Origin: Candidatus Babelota bacterium
Lineage (GTDB): Bacteria; Babelota; Babeliae; Babelales; Vermiphilaceae
NCBI GenBank assembly: GCA_004375875.1
Contig: SOKE01000033.1
Span: 38,468 to 102,467, forward strand
Direction: 5' to 3'
DNA length: 64,000 nt
Shown: positions 1 through 7,855 of the stretch, piece after piece
Layout of the letters: each line of letters begins with the position of its first letter
How positions within the stretch are numbered: the first letter of the stretch is position 1
Program-made: the position numbers and the translations under genes
The notes under the pieces: model-generated
What the model was told of the DNA's origin: nothing
Databases searched by the model: none
What the model saw: the letters and a program-made list of their open reading frames with translations, nothing else

Positions 1-1
1 A

Positions 2-589
2 CCTAAAATTGCGCGTGTTGTCTATCGTCTTGTTGAAGAGAAAAAACGTAAAGGATCGTATAAGCTAGTGCGCCAAGAAGATAGTAATCTTGAGTTTGAT
101 GCCTATACGCTTGATCGAGCAAAAGAAATTCGCTCTTATGAGTTAGTTGATGGCATAAAGGAGATTTCAGTTAAATATATGGTAATTCTTGAACCGGAAA
201 AAGAGAAAAAACCTGCAGAAGCAAAAGAAAAAGAAATTAAAAAAGAAAAGAAAAAAGAGATTAAATTCAAAACGCTGACTGAATGGAATATGGAAAAAAA
301 TATTGAAATTTCCCGTGATATAAAGCGCCGTATTCCAAATGTTGTTGAAATAAAAATCTCTTTTTGGGATGTAAAAAGTATCCGTGATATTTCATTTACA
401 TTCAGCATTCAAATAATTCCTGATGTTATGCTGCACTTTAAAGAAAAGCAAAAAGAAGATGAAATACCTGATAAAGGAAAGGTACAACCGCCAATTATAC
501 CACAAAGATCAATATCAACTACACAGCCATTGGAAAGAATACCACTGCAAAAATTAAGTATGAGACAATCAAAAAAGATAAACAGATGA
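2..589 (+). CDS. gspJ: GspJ-like type II secretion minor pseudopilin, 5'-truncated
   Basis: The reading frame is open to the left edge, so the N-terminus with its prepilin peptidase site lies outside the window. The visible part has the order expected of GspJ: a segment ending YELVDGIKEISVKYM, then a lysine/glutamate-rich insert, then a tryptophan-containing stretch (TLTEWNM) followed by RRIPNVVEIKISFWD, which matches the family pattern of W followed by 'LP.aV.l.l'. GspJ is a minor pseudopilin at the tip of the type II secretion pseudopilus. The stop overlaps the next start by four bases, and the next gene is GspK-like, GspJ's usual partner, which supports the call. The charged insert and C-terminal tail are longer than usual. 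GspJ is likely; another pseudopilin is the alternative. Confidence 0.6.
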   Translation, partial: PKIARVVYRLVEEKKRKGSYKLVRQEDSNLEFDAYTLDRAKEIRSYELVDGIKEISVKYMVILEPEKEKKPAEAKEKEIKKEKKKEIKFKTLTEWNMEKNIEISRDIKRRIPNVVEIKISFWDVKSIRDISFTFSIQIIPDVMLHFKEKQKEDEIPDKGKVQPPIIPQRSISTTQPLERIPLQKLSMRQSKKINR

Positions 590-1680
590 AGATTAAAAAA
601 CAAAGCACCGGCTATATCATGATTTTTACATTGATGCTTATAGCTCTTTTGACAGTGCTTGTTAGTTATTTAGCCAATCGCAGTACTCCATATCTTTCCT
701 TTATCAATATTGTTGTGCAGCGTAAAAAAGCAAAATTGCTTGGGCTTGGCGGCATTCAGATGGCAATGAGTCAGCTTGCATCAGCAGAGTCAGAAAAAAA
801 GAAGACAGCAGTTCCAAAAGAGAAAGAAGAAAAGGAAAAAGAAAAATCAGAAGAACAAGGCAAACGGTTGTTACAAGCTATCTTGCCCTCCATAAACCGT
901 TGGCAAACAGTTGTTCTTGATGAAGAAAAAGATGGTATTGAAGGCAAAATTTCTTTTGCCATCACCTGTGAAGAAGGAAAAATTGATATTAATCAGATAT
1001 ATGATTTTGAAAGTAAAAAATTTGTTGGTGAAGGAGAGCCTGAAGATGATTATAAAAAAATTATTCAGGAATTTTTTGCAATAGTTGAGAAAAAAATTGG
1101 TGGACAGAAATTATTTGATGCTCTTGCAACATTTTTAAAAAATCGCGATTATAAACTCAATGATGTTACTGAATTACTAACGATCAAAGCGTTTGAGGTA
1201 TTTAAGAATAATATTTTTTATGTTCCACCACAGCCAGAAAAAGAACAACCTGATCGACAACAAAAAGCAACAGTGTATTTAACCGATATATTTACTGTTT
1301 GGTCAGGTAGTAAAACAGTAGAACCATGGTTGCTTTCTAATTCGATGTGTGGTTTACTCAACCTAGAGCAAGCACAAGCAGGAGATGTAGAGAAACGCAA
1401 AAGTGCCGTTAAAAAATGGCTTGCTGCATTTAAACAAACAGCTAAATGGGATGAGGATTGGGATAAAATGCTTGAACCTGTATATGGAAAAAATTTTAAT
1501 ACAATACCAAAATTTATTAAACCTATACTTTCAACAAAATTTGGACCTACTGTTTTTTCTGTATTATCATATGGGAAGGTAGGAGAAGTAACTCAACGAT
1601 TTCTTGCCATTATAGAAAAAGAAAAACCGGAGCAGAATGGGAGAGCTATAGTAAAACTAAAGAAGCTCTATTGGCTTTGA
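586..1680 (+). CDS. gspK: GspK-like type II secretion minor pseudopilin
   Basis: The protein has 364 residues. A short basic start is followed by a hydrophobic helix at about residues 10-30 (GYIMIFTLMLIALLTVLVSY), as in GspK, whose N-terminus reads 'rGyaLilvLwvlallt'. A charged linker follows, then a segment with EEGKIDINQIYDF, close to the GspK 'DE.GKiNlN' motif, and a helical region ending in a domain that mentions loss of a final residue set (NRDYKLNDVTELLTI), again GspK-like. GspK caps the pseudopilus tip with GspI and GspJ. Its start overlaps the stop of the upstream GspJ-like gene (ATGA), indicating translational coupling. The lysine/glutamate-rich insert at about 65-90 is unusual. Secreted effectors elsewhere in the window could be its cargo, but that is inference. 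Confidence 0.6.
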   Translation: MKIKKQSTGYIMIFTLMLIALLTVLVSYLANRSTPYLSFINIVVQRKKAKLLGLGGIQMAMSQLASAESEKKKTAVPKEKEEKEKEKSEEQGKRLLQAILPSINRWQTVVLDEEKDGIEGKISFAITCEEGKIDINQIYDFESKKFVGEGEPEDDYKKIIQEFFAIVEKKIGGQKLFDALATFLKNRDYKLNDVTELLTIKAFEVFKNNIFYVPPQPEKEQPDRQQKATVYLTDIFTVWSGSKTVEPWLLSNSMCGLLNLEQAQAGDVEKRKSAVKKWLAAFKQTAKWDEDWDKMLEPVYGKNFNTIPKFIKPILSTKFGPTVFSVLSYGKVGEVTQRFLAIIEKEKPEQNGRAIVKLKKLYWL

Positions 1681-1693
1681 ATAGGGAATTACA

Positions 1694-3244
1694 TTGCAAA
1701 TAAAAATAGAAACGTGGGTCGGTCTTTTTGTTTTGGCCGCTCTTGGTGTACTTGCGTATATGGGCTTTCAGATAGGGGCTTTTAGATTCGATAGAATGAA
1801 CTATCGTCCTTACACGATGTCATTCAAAGATGTTTCTGGGCTTTCACGCAAAGCAGAAGTAAAAATCGCTGGTGTTAAAGTTGGTTGGATTGAGAAACTT
1901 GATCTAATCAGCGATGAAAAGGCATACGCCGAAATTGAAGTCATGATTCATAAAAATTATCCACTCCATCTCGATGCCTATGCCATTGTTCGTCAAGATG
2001 GTCTTCTTGGTCCAAAATATTTAGAAATTATACCGGGTGATCCTCTATTACCATTATTAAAGCCAGGGCAGTCATTATCTAAACCAAGTGTTCCTCCAGT
2101 TTCGGTTGATGAATTGCTACAGCAAGTAAAACAGATATCGAGTAATATTGAAAGTGTTACTGATTCCTTTAAAGCAGCCTTGGGTGGATATGAAGGGAAA
2201 GAGCAGCTTCAATCTATTGTTAGTAATATTTCAACAGCAGCAGAAAAATTTTCATCCTTCTCAGAAATTCTTGAACGATCTTTTTCACACAACGAAGAAA
2301 ATATTCAATCGTTTTTGGAAATTGGCAACCATGTAAAGCGTCTTTCAGAACAATTAGAGACAAGTATCTTTCCTACCTTCCGTGAAAGTGTAGAAAAAAT
2401 CTCAGATGCTCTCGAAGATGCCTCATTGCAAGCACGTGATAGTTTTAAGAATATCAATTCTATTGCTGAGAAAATTGACGAAGGCAAAGGGGTTATTGGT
2501 AAGTTAGTTAATGATGATGAAACTTATCGTGATTTGAAGATTGCTGTCCAAGGGTTGCGTAACTATTTTGCCAAAACCGATATGCTACAGATTGTCTTCG
2601 ACTCTCATTTTGAAACTATGCATCGCCCAGCAGAAAATTATGCCTTTGAAGATTCGAAAGGTTATTTCGATATACGTCTTCATCCAACCGAAGATCATTT
2701 TTACTTAGTTCAGATTGCAACCTCCGAACGAGGATATATTACGAGAAAAGAAAAAGAACGTCGTTATGCCGATCAAGATGGCAATATTGTTGATCCATAT
2801 GCACAACTCCAAGGCAATCAATTTCAGCTATTTCGTTTTGCCTATCGCAAACAGAAAGAGACCTTTAGACGTAATACATTCAAAATTGGCTTGCAAATTG
2901 GTAAGGTATTCAATCACATAGCAGCACGATTTGGACTTTTTGAAGGATGGTCTGCAGGTGTTGCTATTGATTTTGATATTCCATTGGATACAGAAAACCT
3001 GCGCTGGTTGATGACATTCGAAGCGTATGATTTACGTGGTTGGAATAGAATGGATGACAGACGTCCACATTTTAAATGGCTCAACAAGATTTACTTCTTG
3101 CGTAATTTCTATACCTGTTTTGGAGCTGATGACTTTATTAGTAAAAAGAATGCAAATGTATTCTTTGGCGCCGGTATTCGCTTTGGTGATGATGATGTGA
3201 AATATCTTCTGCCAAGTTTGAGTAGCGCTCGCTTTATGCAATAA
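1694..3244 (+). CDS. MCE/MlaD-family lipid transport protein with C-terminal barrel-like region
   Basis: This 516-residue protein starts at TTG, preceded by AGGGAA, 13 bases after the GspK-like gene. A single membrane helix at 8-27 is followed by an MCE domain at about 38-116 (SFKDVSGLSRKAEVKIAGVK, then DGLLGPKYLEIIPGD). Residues 140-290 are predicted helical with heptad character. Residues 310-516 alternate hydrophobic and polar residues and are rich in Tyr, Phe, Arg and Gly, which looks like outer-membrane strands. MCE proteins form hexameric tubes that carry phospholipids across the envelope with an MlaEF-type ABC transporter, which is not seen here. The C-terminal strand-rich region is not present in ordinary MlaD and suggests one polypeptide spanning from inner to outer membrane. 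The MCE call is firm and the barrel is inferred. Confidence 0.8.
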   Translation: MQIKIETWVGLFVLAALGVLAYMGFQIGAFRFDRMNYRPYTMSFKDVSGLSRKAEVKIAGVKVGWIEKLDLISDEKAYAEIEVMIHKNYPLHLDAYAIVRQDGLLGPKYLEIIPGDPLLPLLKPGQSLSKPSVPPVSVDELLQQVKQISSNIESVTDSFKAALGGYEGKEQLQSIVSNISTAAEKFSSFSEILERSFSHNEENIQSFLEIGNHVKRLSEQLETSIFPTFRESVEKISDALEDASLQARDSFKNINSIAEKIDEGKGVIGKLVNDDETYRDLKIAVQGLRNYFAKTDMLQIVFDSHFETMHRPAENYAFEDSKGYFDIRLHPTEDHFYLVQIATSERGYITRKEKERRYADQDGNIVDPYAQLQGNQFQLFRFAYRKQKETFRRNTFKIGLQIGKVFNHIAARFGLFEGWSAGVAIDFDIPLDTENLRWLMTFEAYDLRGWNRMDDRRPHFKWLNKIYFLRNFYTCFGADDFISKKNANVFFGAGIRFGDDDVKYLLPSLSSARFMQ

Positions 3245-3255
3245 ACAGGTCTAAT

Positions 3256-3462
3256 ATGGAGAAGTTTTTGACAAATTCCCAGATCATTTGAAAAATTTCT
3301 TTTGGCAAAACTCTTGCGGTTGATTCTGCACCTACTCGTGATGTGATGCAAGAAGAAAAGTTAACATTGCTTAGTGCTAAGTTTTTTTATTTTGGAAAAA
3401 TTCTAGTAACAAGTCTAAAACTTCCTTATGATTGCGTATTGTCGAGAAACGTGAGAGTATAA
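3256..3462 (+). pseudogene. Possible frameshifted remnant of an unidentified gene
   Basis: No intact gene lies here, but the plus strand reads like coding sequence broken by two one-base changes in T runs. It begins MEKFL, shifts to DKFPDHLKNFFW, then shifts to GKTLAVDSAPTRDVMQEE and KLTLLSAKFFYFGK. From about 3377 it runs antisense to the end of the ankyrin gene. The last segment has a natural composition, but I cannot assign a family. It may be a chance reading. Confidence 0.25.
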
Positions 3463-3910
3463 GATTGTTATTAATGTTTGTCCCATTTTCTAATAGCAAA
3501 CGAGCTACAGCTGCACGTCCAAGTAATAGAGCTTCATCTAATGGCGTTTCGCCATATTTATTAGTACTATTAACATTTGTTTCAGTTATTAAGAGCGAAC
3601 AAACAGAGCTACTCCCATTAAATGCTGCTAAGTGCAATGGTATCCATTTAAAATAATTTATAGCATTAATATTTGCTCCTCTTTTAATAAGCAAAGTAAC
3701 TACCTCTGGGTGATTATGAAATGCAGCCCAGTGCAAAGGTGTGTTATCATAATTATCAGTGACATTAGGATTTTCACCGGCATCAAGAAGGTTTTGCACA
3801 CCTTCAAGATTACCATCTTTTGCTGCTTGATGAAGGTCTGTCCACATTGTATTGGATGGAAGATTAACAAATAAATAAAATAGAAGAATTACCAGATTGA
3901 TTTTTTTCAT
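3377..3910 (-). CDS. Secreted ankyrin-repeat protein
   Basis: The protein has 177 residues. An N-terminal signal peptide (residues 1-20, lysines then LVILLFYLFVNLPS) is followed by about four ankyrin repeats from residue 22 (TDLHQAAKDGNLEGVQNLLD, TPLHWAAFHNHPEVVTLLIK, IPLHLAAFNG, TPLDEALLLGRAAVARLLLE). AGAGGG stands 11 bases before the ATG. Ankyrin repeats bind other proteins; in intracellular bacteria such proteins are often effectors acting on host targets. It shares the signal-plus-WTDLHEAAK opening with the neighbour at 4211, so the two are tandem paralogues. The target is unknown. Confidence 0.85.
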   Translation of the reverse strand: MKKINLVILLFYLFVNLPSNTMWTDLHQAAKDGNLEGVQNLLDAGENPNVTDNYDNTPLHWAAFHNHPEVVTLLIKRGANINAINYFKWIPLHLAAFNGSSSVCSLLITETNVNSTNKYGETPLDEALLLGRAAVARLLLENGTNINNNLILSRFSTIRNHKEVLDLLLEFFQNKKT

Positions 3911-4060
3911 AATGATGTCCCTCTTTAACTGTAGGTTTTAGAAATTCCCCAATATACAAAAAATAGTTCCTTAGGTAAAACATATGCCGGTGTTGACTTC
4001 AAGGTGCGAATGATTTGCCATAAAAAATGCATATGTCTGTTCTCTCTAAAATTTTTATAT

Positions 4061-4210
4061 TTAGGCCAATACTCCAGTAGCCTTTATTTCTGTATAACGT
4101 TTTTCAGTAGCCAATTGCAATGGTGTCCAACCATATTGATCAGCAATATTAATATTTGCTCCACTTTTTTAATAGCAAAAGAACTACCTGCTTCATGAAT
4201 GTGTGTTGCT
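4061..4210 (-). pseudogene. Ankyrin-repeat remnant with frameshift
   Basis: Directly downstream of the 4211-5056 gene, the minus strand encodes GANINIADQYGWTPLQLATE, a clear ankyrin repeat, out of frame and without a start. Its upstream part (VVLLLLKKW) joins it only if one A is removed from a run of six near position 4165, where a normal repeat would read LLLKSGANI. It ends at a stop at 4061-4063. It is either a decayed third ankyrin gene or the lost C-terminal repeats of the neighbouring gene. Confidence 0.6.
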
Positions 4211-5056
4211 TTAGTTCATAGGGATTTTTACTCTTAATTGCAACAGATACTCGAAGATAATCATTTTTAAACACATTGGGGTTAATCTACAAATTGGTGA
4301 ATCTGGTGAATGTCGTGCTTTGACAAGTTGCCGAATTTGCTGCCAACGACCTTGATAGTCTTCTAGAAGTGTTATTATTATTTTACTCTGTTCGGTATTC
4401 TTATTAGAGGTTTTCCTATAGTGGATTAAACAATTGTATGTAATATCCTTTACTGTTTCGTATGGTGGCTTAGCTCCTTTTTTCAATAATGCTTGAACAC
4501 ATTCTGAATTATATCCAAAGGCGGCACTATGCAATGGTACATAATTGTAATTATTCTTAGAATCAATGTTTGCACCTTTATCAACAAGCAGATTAACAAT
4601 AGCTGGATGACCATACCTTGAAGCAAAGTGCAAGGCTGTCCAACCACTTTTGTTAGCAGCATTAATATTGGCACCTCTATTAAGAAGTAATTGAGCAGTA
4701 GCTTCCTGACCTTCATATGTAGCTACATGCAAGGGAGTATTGCCATCCTGATCAGCAGCATTAACAGCTGCACCTCTTTCAATAAGCAACGCCGCAATAT
4801 CGACAAAACCGTGTTTGACAGCCACATCCAAGGGGCTCCAACCAACTACATCAGCATCATCCTCAATTGTCCAATTTTTGTAAGGTCTAAAGCTATCTTG
4901 GGAAACAGCATTAACGTCTGCACCTGAATCAAGAATGTTTTGTACTTGCTCAAGAGAGCCACTTTTTGCTGCTTCATGAAGATCTGTCCACGTTGCATGA
5001 GATAAACAAGTAATGAATAGAGAAAATATAAAAATAAAAATTATTGGTTTTTTCAT
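4211..5056 (-). CDS. Secreted ankyrin-repeat protein
   Basis: The protein has 281 residues. A signal peptide (residues 1-21, KKPIIFIFIFSLFITCLSHA) precedes about five ankyrin repeats at 22-195 (TDLHEAAKSGSLEQVQNILD, SPLDVAVKHGFVDIAALLIE, TPLHVATYEGQEATAQLLLN, TALHFASRYGHPAIVNLLVD, VPLHSAAFGYNSECVQALLK). The last 85 residues are not ankyrin; they contain a Cys/Leu-rich segment (SPICRLTPMCLKMIIFEYLL) that recalls the short C-terminal helical box seen in some bacterial and viral ankyrin proteins, though this is not certain. TGAGGCT precedes the start. It is probably a host-directed effector or periplasmic scaffold, paralogous to the gene at 3377. Confidence 0.87.
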   Translation of the reverse strand: MKKPIIFIFIFSLFITCLSHATWTDLHEAAKSGSLEQVQNILDSGADVNAVSQDSFRPYKNWTIEDDADVVGWSPLDVAVKHGFVDIAALLIERGAAVNAADQDGNTPLHVATYEGQEATAQLLLNRGANINAANKSGWTALHFASRYGHPAIVNLLVDKGANIDSKNNYNYVPLHSAAFGYNSECVQALLKKGAKPPYETVKDITYNCLIHYRKTSNKNTEQSKIIITLLEDYQGRWQQIRQLVKARHSPDSPICRLTPMCLKMIIFEYLLQLRVKIPMN

Positions 5057-5185
5057 AATTTAGCCTCAATTGTTATTTCTACCTAACCAATGCCTTAGTA
5101 TGTCTATTTTGTATAAAAATTTTATTATTTTCAAATAATATATCTTCAAATTAGGTTATTTAATAAGTGGGTTTCAGTTTGAAAA

Positions 5186-5920
5186 TTAAAAACAGATAGG
5201 ATATCTTCGATTTTGATCCATTTTATAATGAGCGGCCCAGGTTAGGAAGGTGTTTTTTATATAGGTAAGCCTATTAAGTCTGTCGGTTGCCCGGGAAAAA
5301 CGTCTTGAATTTATAGGAAACAACTTGGCAACGCGTAACGTGCGCAGCCGTGATTCAAGGTTTATAAAATACTTAACTCCCTCAATTTCTTTCTCAATAT
5401 CCCGCATAAAGGTAATCAATGAACTAATAAAATCGGTTGGCCTTTCTATGTTTGTATAGCGACGTTGAATTTCCAAAATTAATTCATTCGAAAGATTCTC
5501 CTGAGGAATTTCCAATAGTTGTGATAATGGAATATTCAGTTTCCAGAGAGCCCATGAATCTTGGCGTTCCAAGTAATTATTGCCTTTAATTACCTCATAA
5601 AAAAGAAAGAGATAAAGCCCTGCTGCAGTAGAACCAATTAATGCATAGCGATAATCATACAAGCTGGAAGCAAAAAGATTTCCATAACGACGGATTGGTA
5701 CTTCTGGGAATTTGTAAAACAGTAAAAAAAGGTCCTGTTTAATATCCTTAATTATTTGCTGTGGATTGCAGGTGATGTTGATATTAAGATTAGCAATATG
5801 CGCTATTTTTCCGCTCAGACTTTTTTCTACACTTTCTGTTGGATTATCGGTTGTGCCTATTTTCAAGATAATGAATACATTCAAAAAAATAATCTTACAA
5901 AGATGCTTGATAATCTGCAT
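5186..5920 (-). CDS. Hypothetical membrane or exported protein
   Basis: I do not recognise this 244-residue protein. It starts with a basic, hydrophobic segment (HLCKIIFLNVFIILKIGTT) that could be a signal peptide, and a second hydrophobic helix lies at about 90-112 (ALIGSTAAGLYLFLFYEVIK). The remainder is predicted helical and charged, rich in Arg and Leu, with no enzymatic motif seen. It sits alone between the ankyrin genes and a small membrane gene, in an accessory stretch. A membrane-anchored periplasmic or host-directed protein is possible. It is long enough and has codon usage like its neighbours, so it is probably real. Confidence 0.55.
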   Translation of the reverse strand: MQIIKHLCKIIFLNVFIILKIGTTDNPTESVEKSLSGKIAHIANLNINITCNPQQIIKDIKQDLFLLFYKFPEVPIRRYGNLFASSLYDYRYALIGSTAAGLYLFLFYEVIKGNNYLERQDSWALWKLNIPLSQLLEIPQENLSNELILEIQRRYTNIERPTDFISSLITFMRDIEKEIEGVKYFINLESRLRTLRVAKLFPINSRRFSRATDRLNRLTYIKNTFLTWAAHYKMDQNRRYPICF

Positions 5921-6048
5921 GAATTTTCCTACAAATTAAATGAGATATTTTTTTATCAGAGTTGCATACTCGGTTAATTATTGCAAGAACAGATTAAGAT
6001 AGGCTAATATAAAATATACAATCATTTAATCAAAAAAAAGGAGGAGTA

Positions 6049-6192
6049 GTGATCAAACGCAACCCCCAATACAAAGTTGACCCTATCTTTATTAATCGTT
6101 GGTTACCAGAACTACAAGAGCGTGAAACATTAAGTGACCATAAAAAAATTGAAGAATTTGTATTTGAAGGAGAATTTAGGGGAAAAAAATGA
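6049..6192 (+). CDS. Small protein resembling a truncated nitroreductase N-terminus
   Basis: This 47-codon reading frame starts at GTG six bases after a strong AGGAGG-type site (AAAAGGAGGAG) and ends in an ATGA overlap with the next gene, so it is probably translated. Its first 18 residues (IKRNPQYKVDPIFINRWLP) resemble the N-terminal signature of nitroreductases, which run 'NP.Y.vDPlFi.RWSPRa'. The rest (ERETLSDHKKIEEF and a charged tail) diverges, and the flavin-binding body is absent. It looks like a nitroreductase remnant reused as a leader, or an unrelated short protein. Confidence 0.45.
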   Translation: MIKRNPQYKVDPIFINRWLPELQERETLSDHKKIEEFVFEGEFRGKK

Positions 6193-6632
6193 TGTATATA
6201 AATATGATCTCTCAACTTCTTATTTCTGAATGGATCTGGGGACTTACATGGGTTTTTTATCATAATTTTATCAATATTTTATTTATGCTTTTACTGCTAA
6301 AACTATTTTTAGGTATTCGCATGGTTTCGGCTGTATGGCTTTCGTGCTGTGCACAGCTTACTACCTTTCTTTTTTTTAATGTTTTTGTGATTGGAGTTTT
6401 TGTTCTTGGTTTTGGTCTTGAATATGATGTGCTAAAAGGATGGGTATATATTCCCGATAAACTTTATGCTACCTTTTTTCTTGGCTTAATCTATACACTA
6501 TTACAGAGTTGCTTTTTCTTGTTAATCAATAAGTATTACAAACTACATTTATCTTGGGTGTTTGTCATTGTGCTTATCAGTAATAGCTTAACTGCACTGC
6601 TGATAAATCTATTTTTGCCAGCACAATTATAA
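6189..6632 (+). CDS. Four-helix membrane protein, unknown function
   Basis: The protein has 147 residues and is almost entirely hydrophobic, with about four membrane helices at 18-42, 45-78, 92-112 and 122-143. The start overlaps the stop of the 47-codon upstream frame (ATGA), so the two are translationally coupled. I recognise no family and see no charged residues inside the helices that would suggest a transporter mechanism. It is followed by the convergent gene ending at 6671. Confidence 0.65.
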   Translation: MMYINMISQLLISEWIWGLTWVFYHNFINILFMLLLLKLFLGIRMVSAVWLSCCAQLTTFLFFNVFVIGVFVLGFGLEYDVLKGWVYIPDKLYATFFLGLIYTLLQSCFFLLINKYYKLHLSWVFVIVLISNSLTALLINLFLPAQL

Positions 6633-6670
6633 TTCATCAAGTTTTTAAGCAATTGTCAGAATATAACAGT

Positions 6671-7693
6671 TTATTTAAAACCGAAAGCCTTAAATGGATC
6701 ATCAAAGTCAAAATCAGGCGAAAAACGATTTGGCATCGGAAGTACCTTAGGACTACCCTTCTCTAAAATTTTCTTTCCTTCAAAAAGTTCAAAAGCAACG
6801 GGTCCTTTTCTTATTTCTAGTGCTATATTTTTTTTATCGAATTTAACCTTATAACAAATCATATTCATAATAGATTTTTCTTTTTCTTTTTCATCATTTT
6901 TTATAAGTTCAAGAAGTAGATTCATTTCTTTCATATCCCTTGGCAATGTTAGTTTTAGAGAATCCCCCGGTCTAATTTCTAAGATTTTTGAGAGGATTGC
7001 TTGCATTGCTTCCTTATTTCCTCTCTTACGTGGAAAGCTAAGTATCCTTGAAATTTCCGCGCAATTAATTCTTTTATATTGTGGATCTAAACCAATTCTG
7101 ATTGGTCTATTTTTAAGTGTATTGCGTATGGTAAGAGTATAATCGGCTTCTTCAAAAAAAGCTTCGATAAAAGCTTTAAAAGGATAATTAAAGTCAAAAT
7201 GAGACCAACGAGGATTTGGTATATTCAATGGAAGGCGAGTAACTTTTTTTAAAGGTATATTTGCTTTAAGCTCCCCATTTGTTTTTATATCAAGGTTTAT
7301 ATTTTTTTGACTTCCGAGTTTAATCCTATAACAATACATATTCATTAAAGCTGGTTCTTCTTCTTTCCTCGTATCTGTTACGCTTTCAATAATCAGATCC
7401 AGTTCTTTCCCATGCATATTTTCTGGCAATGTAAGGGTTACCGATGTCTTTGGTTTAATTTCGAAAATTTTTAATAAGATTTTCTGCATGTCTTCTTTTT
7501 TCTCTGCTGTTGGAAAAGTAAGTATGTTCAGAATTTTCTCACACTTAATTCTTTCATATTGTGGATCTAAACCAATCCTTATAGATCTATTTTTAAGTGT
7601 ATTGCGTATGGTAAGAGTATAATCGGGAATTGCTCCAAAAAGAGTGTTGGTTAATGTAAAAAGCCCAAAAATGATAATCTTTGTTTTATTCAT
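6671..7693 (-). CDS. Secreted protein with two tandem copies of an unknown domain
   Basis: The protein has 340 residues. A signal peptide at 1-20 (KTKIIIFGLFTLTNTLFGA) is followed by two copies of a domain of about 150 residues, starting near residues 23 and 183. Each begins DYTLTIRNTLKN, continues with an IRIGLDPQY motif, an FP-containing helix, a P-rich turn and LTLP, and ends with a conserved NM.CY.(I/V)K segment. The copies are spaced 480 bp apart at DNA level with a 41-base identical core, so the duplication is fairly recent. I do not recognise the domain; the alternating pattern suggests a beta-rich extracytoplasmic module. No enzymatic motif is visible. Confidence 0.7.
   Translation of the reverse strand: MNKTKIIIFGLFTLTNTLFGAIPDYTLTIRNTLKNRSIRIGLDPQYERIKCEKILNILTFPTAEKKEDMQKILLKIFEIKPKTSVTLTLPENMHGKELDLIIESVTDTRKEEEPALMNMYCYRIKLGSQKNINLDIKTNGELKANIPLKKVTRLPLNIPNPRWSHFDFNYPFKAFIEAFFEEADYTLTIRNTLKNRPIRIGLDPQYKRINCAEISRILSFPRKRGNKEAMQAILSKILEIRPGDSLKLTLPRDMKEMNLLLELIKNDEKEKEKSIMNMICYKVKFDKKNIALEIRKGPVAFELFEGKKILEKGSPKVLPMPNRFSPDFDFDDPFKAFGFK
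7106..7146. repeat. Direct repeat copy A (41 bp, within the 6671-7693 gene)
   Basis: This 41-base segment is identical to 7586-7626, with an imperfect match extending about 30 bases further left. It encodes the conserved start of the second domain copy and marks an internal gene duplication with a period of 480 bp. Confidence 0.9.
7586..7626. repeat. Direct repeat copy B (41 bp)
   Basis: This is identical to 7106-7146. It encodes the start of the first domain copy of the same secreted protein. Confidence 0.9.
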
Positions 7694-7855
7694 ACTATCA
7701 CCTTATTTTTTATGAAAATGAATAATTTTTTTACTTCCTTTTTTTATTTCTTTTTAATTAGAATTCAACAAATTGGATTCAAAATGCAAGATTTTTGGAA
7801 AATTGGTTTTAATGTGTCTTGTTATTTGATTAAAAGTATCAGAAAAATAAATTTT

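Noticed and set aside
3368..3388. Terminator after the MCE gene
   Set aside because: CTTA-GTGC-TAAG followed by T run has only a four-base stem; too weak to list.
6030..6263. Minus-strand frame over the small coupled ORF
   Set aside because: The plus strand here has a strong ribosome site and coupled junction; the minus frame has neither.
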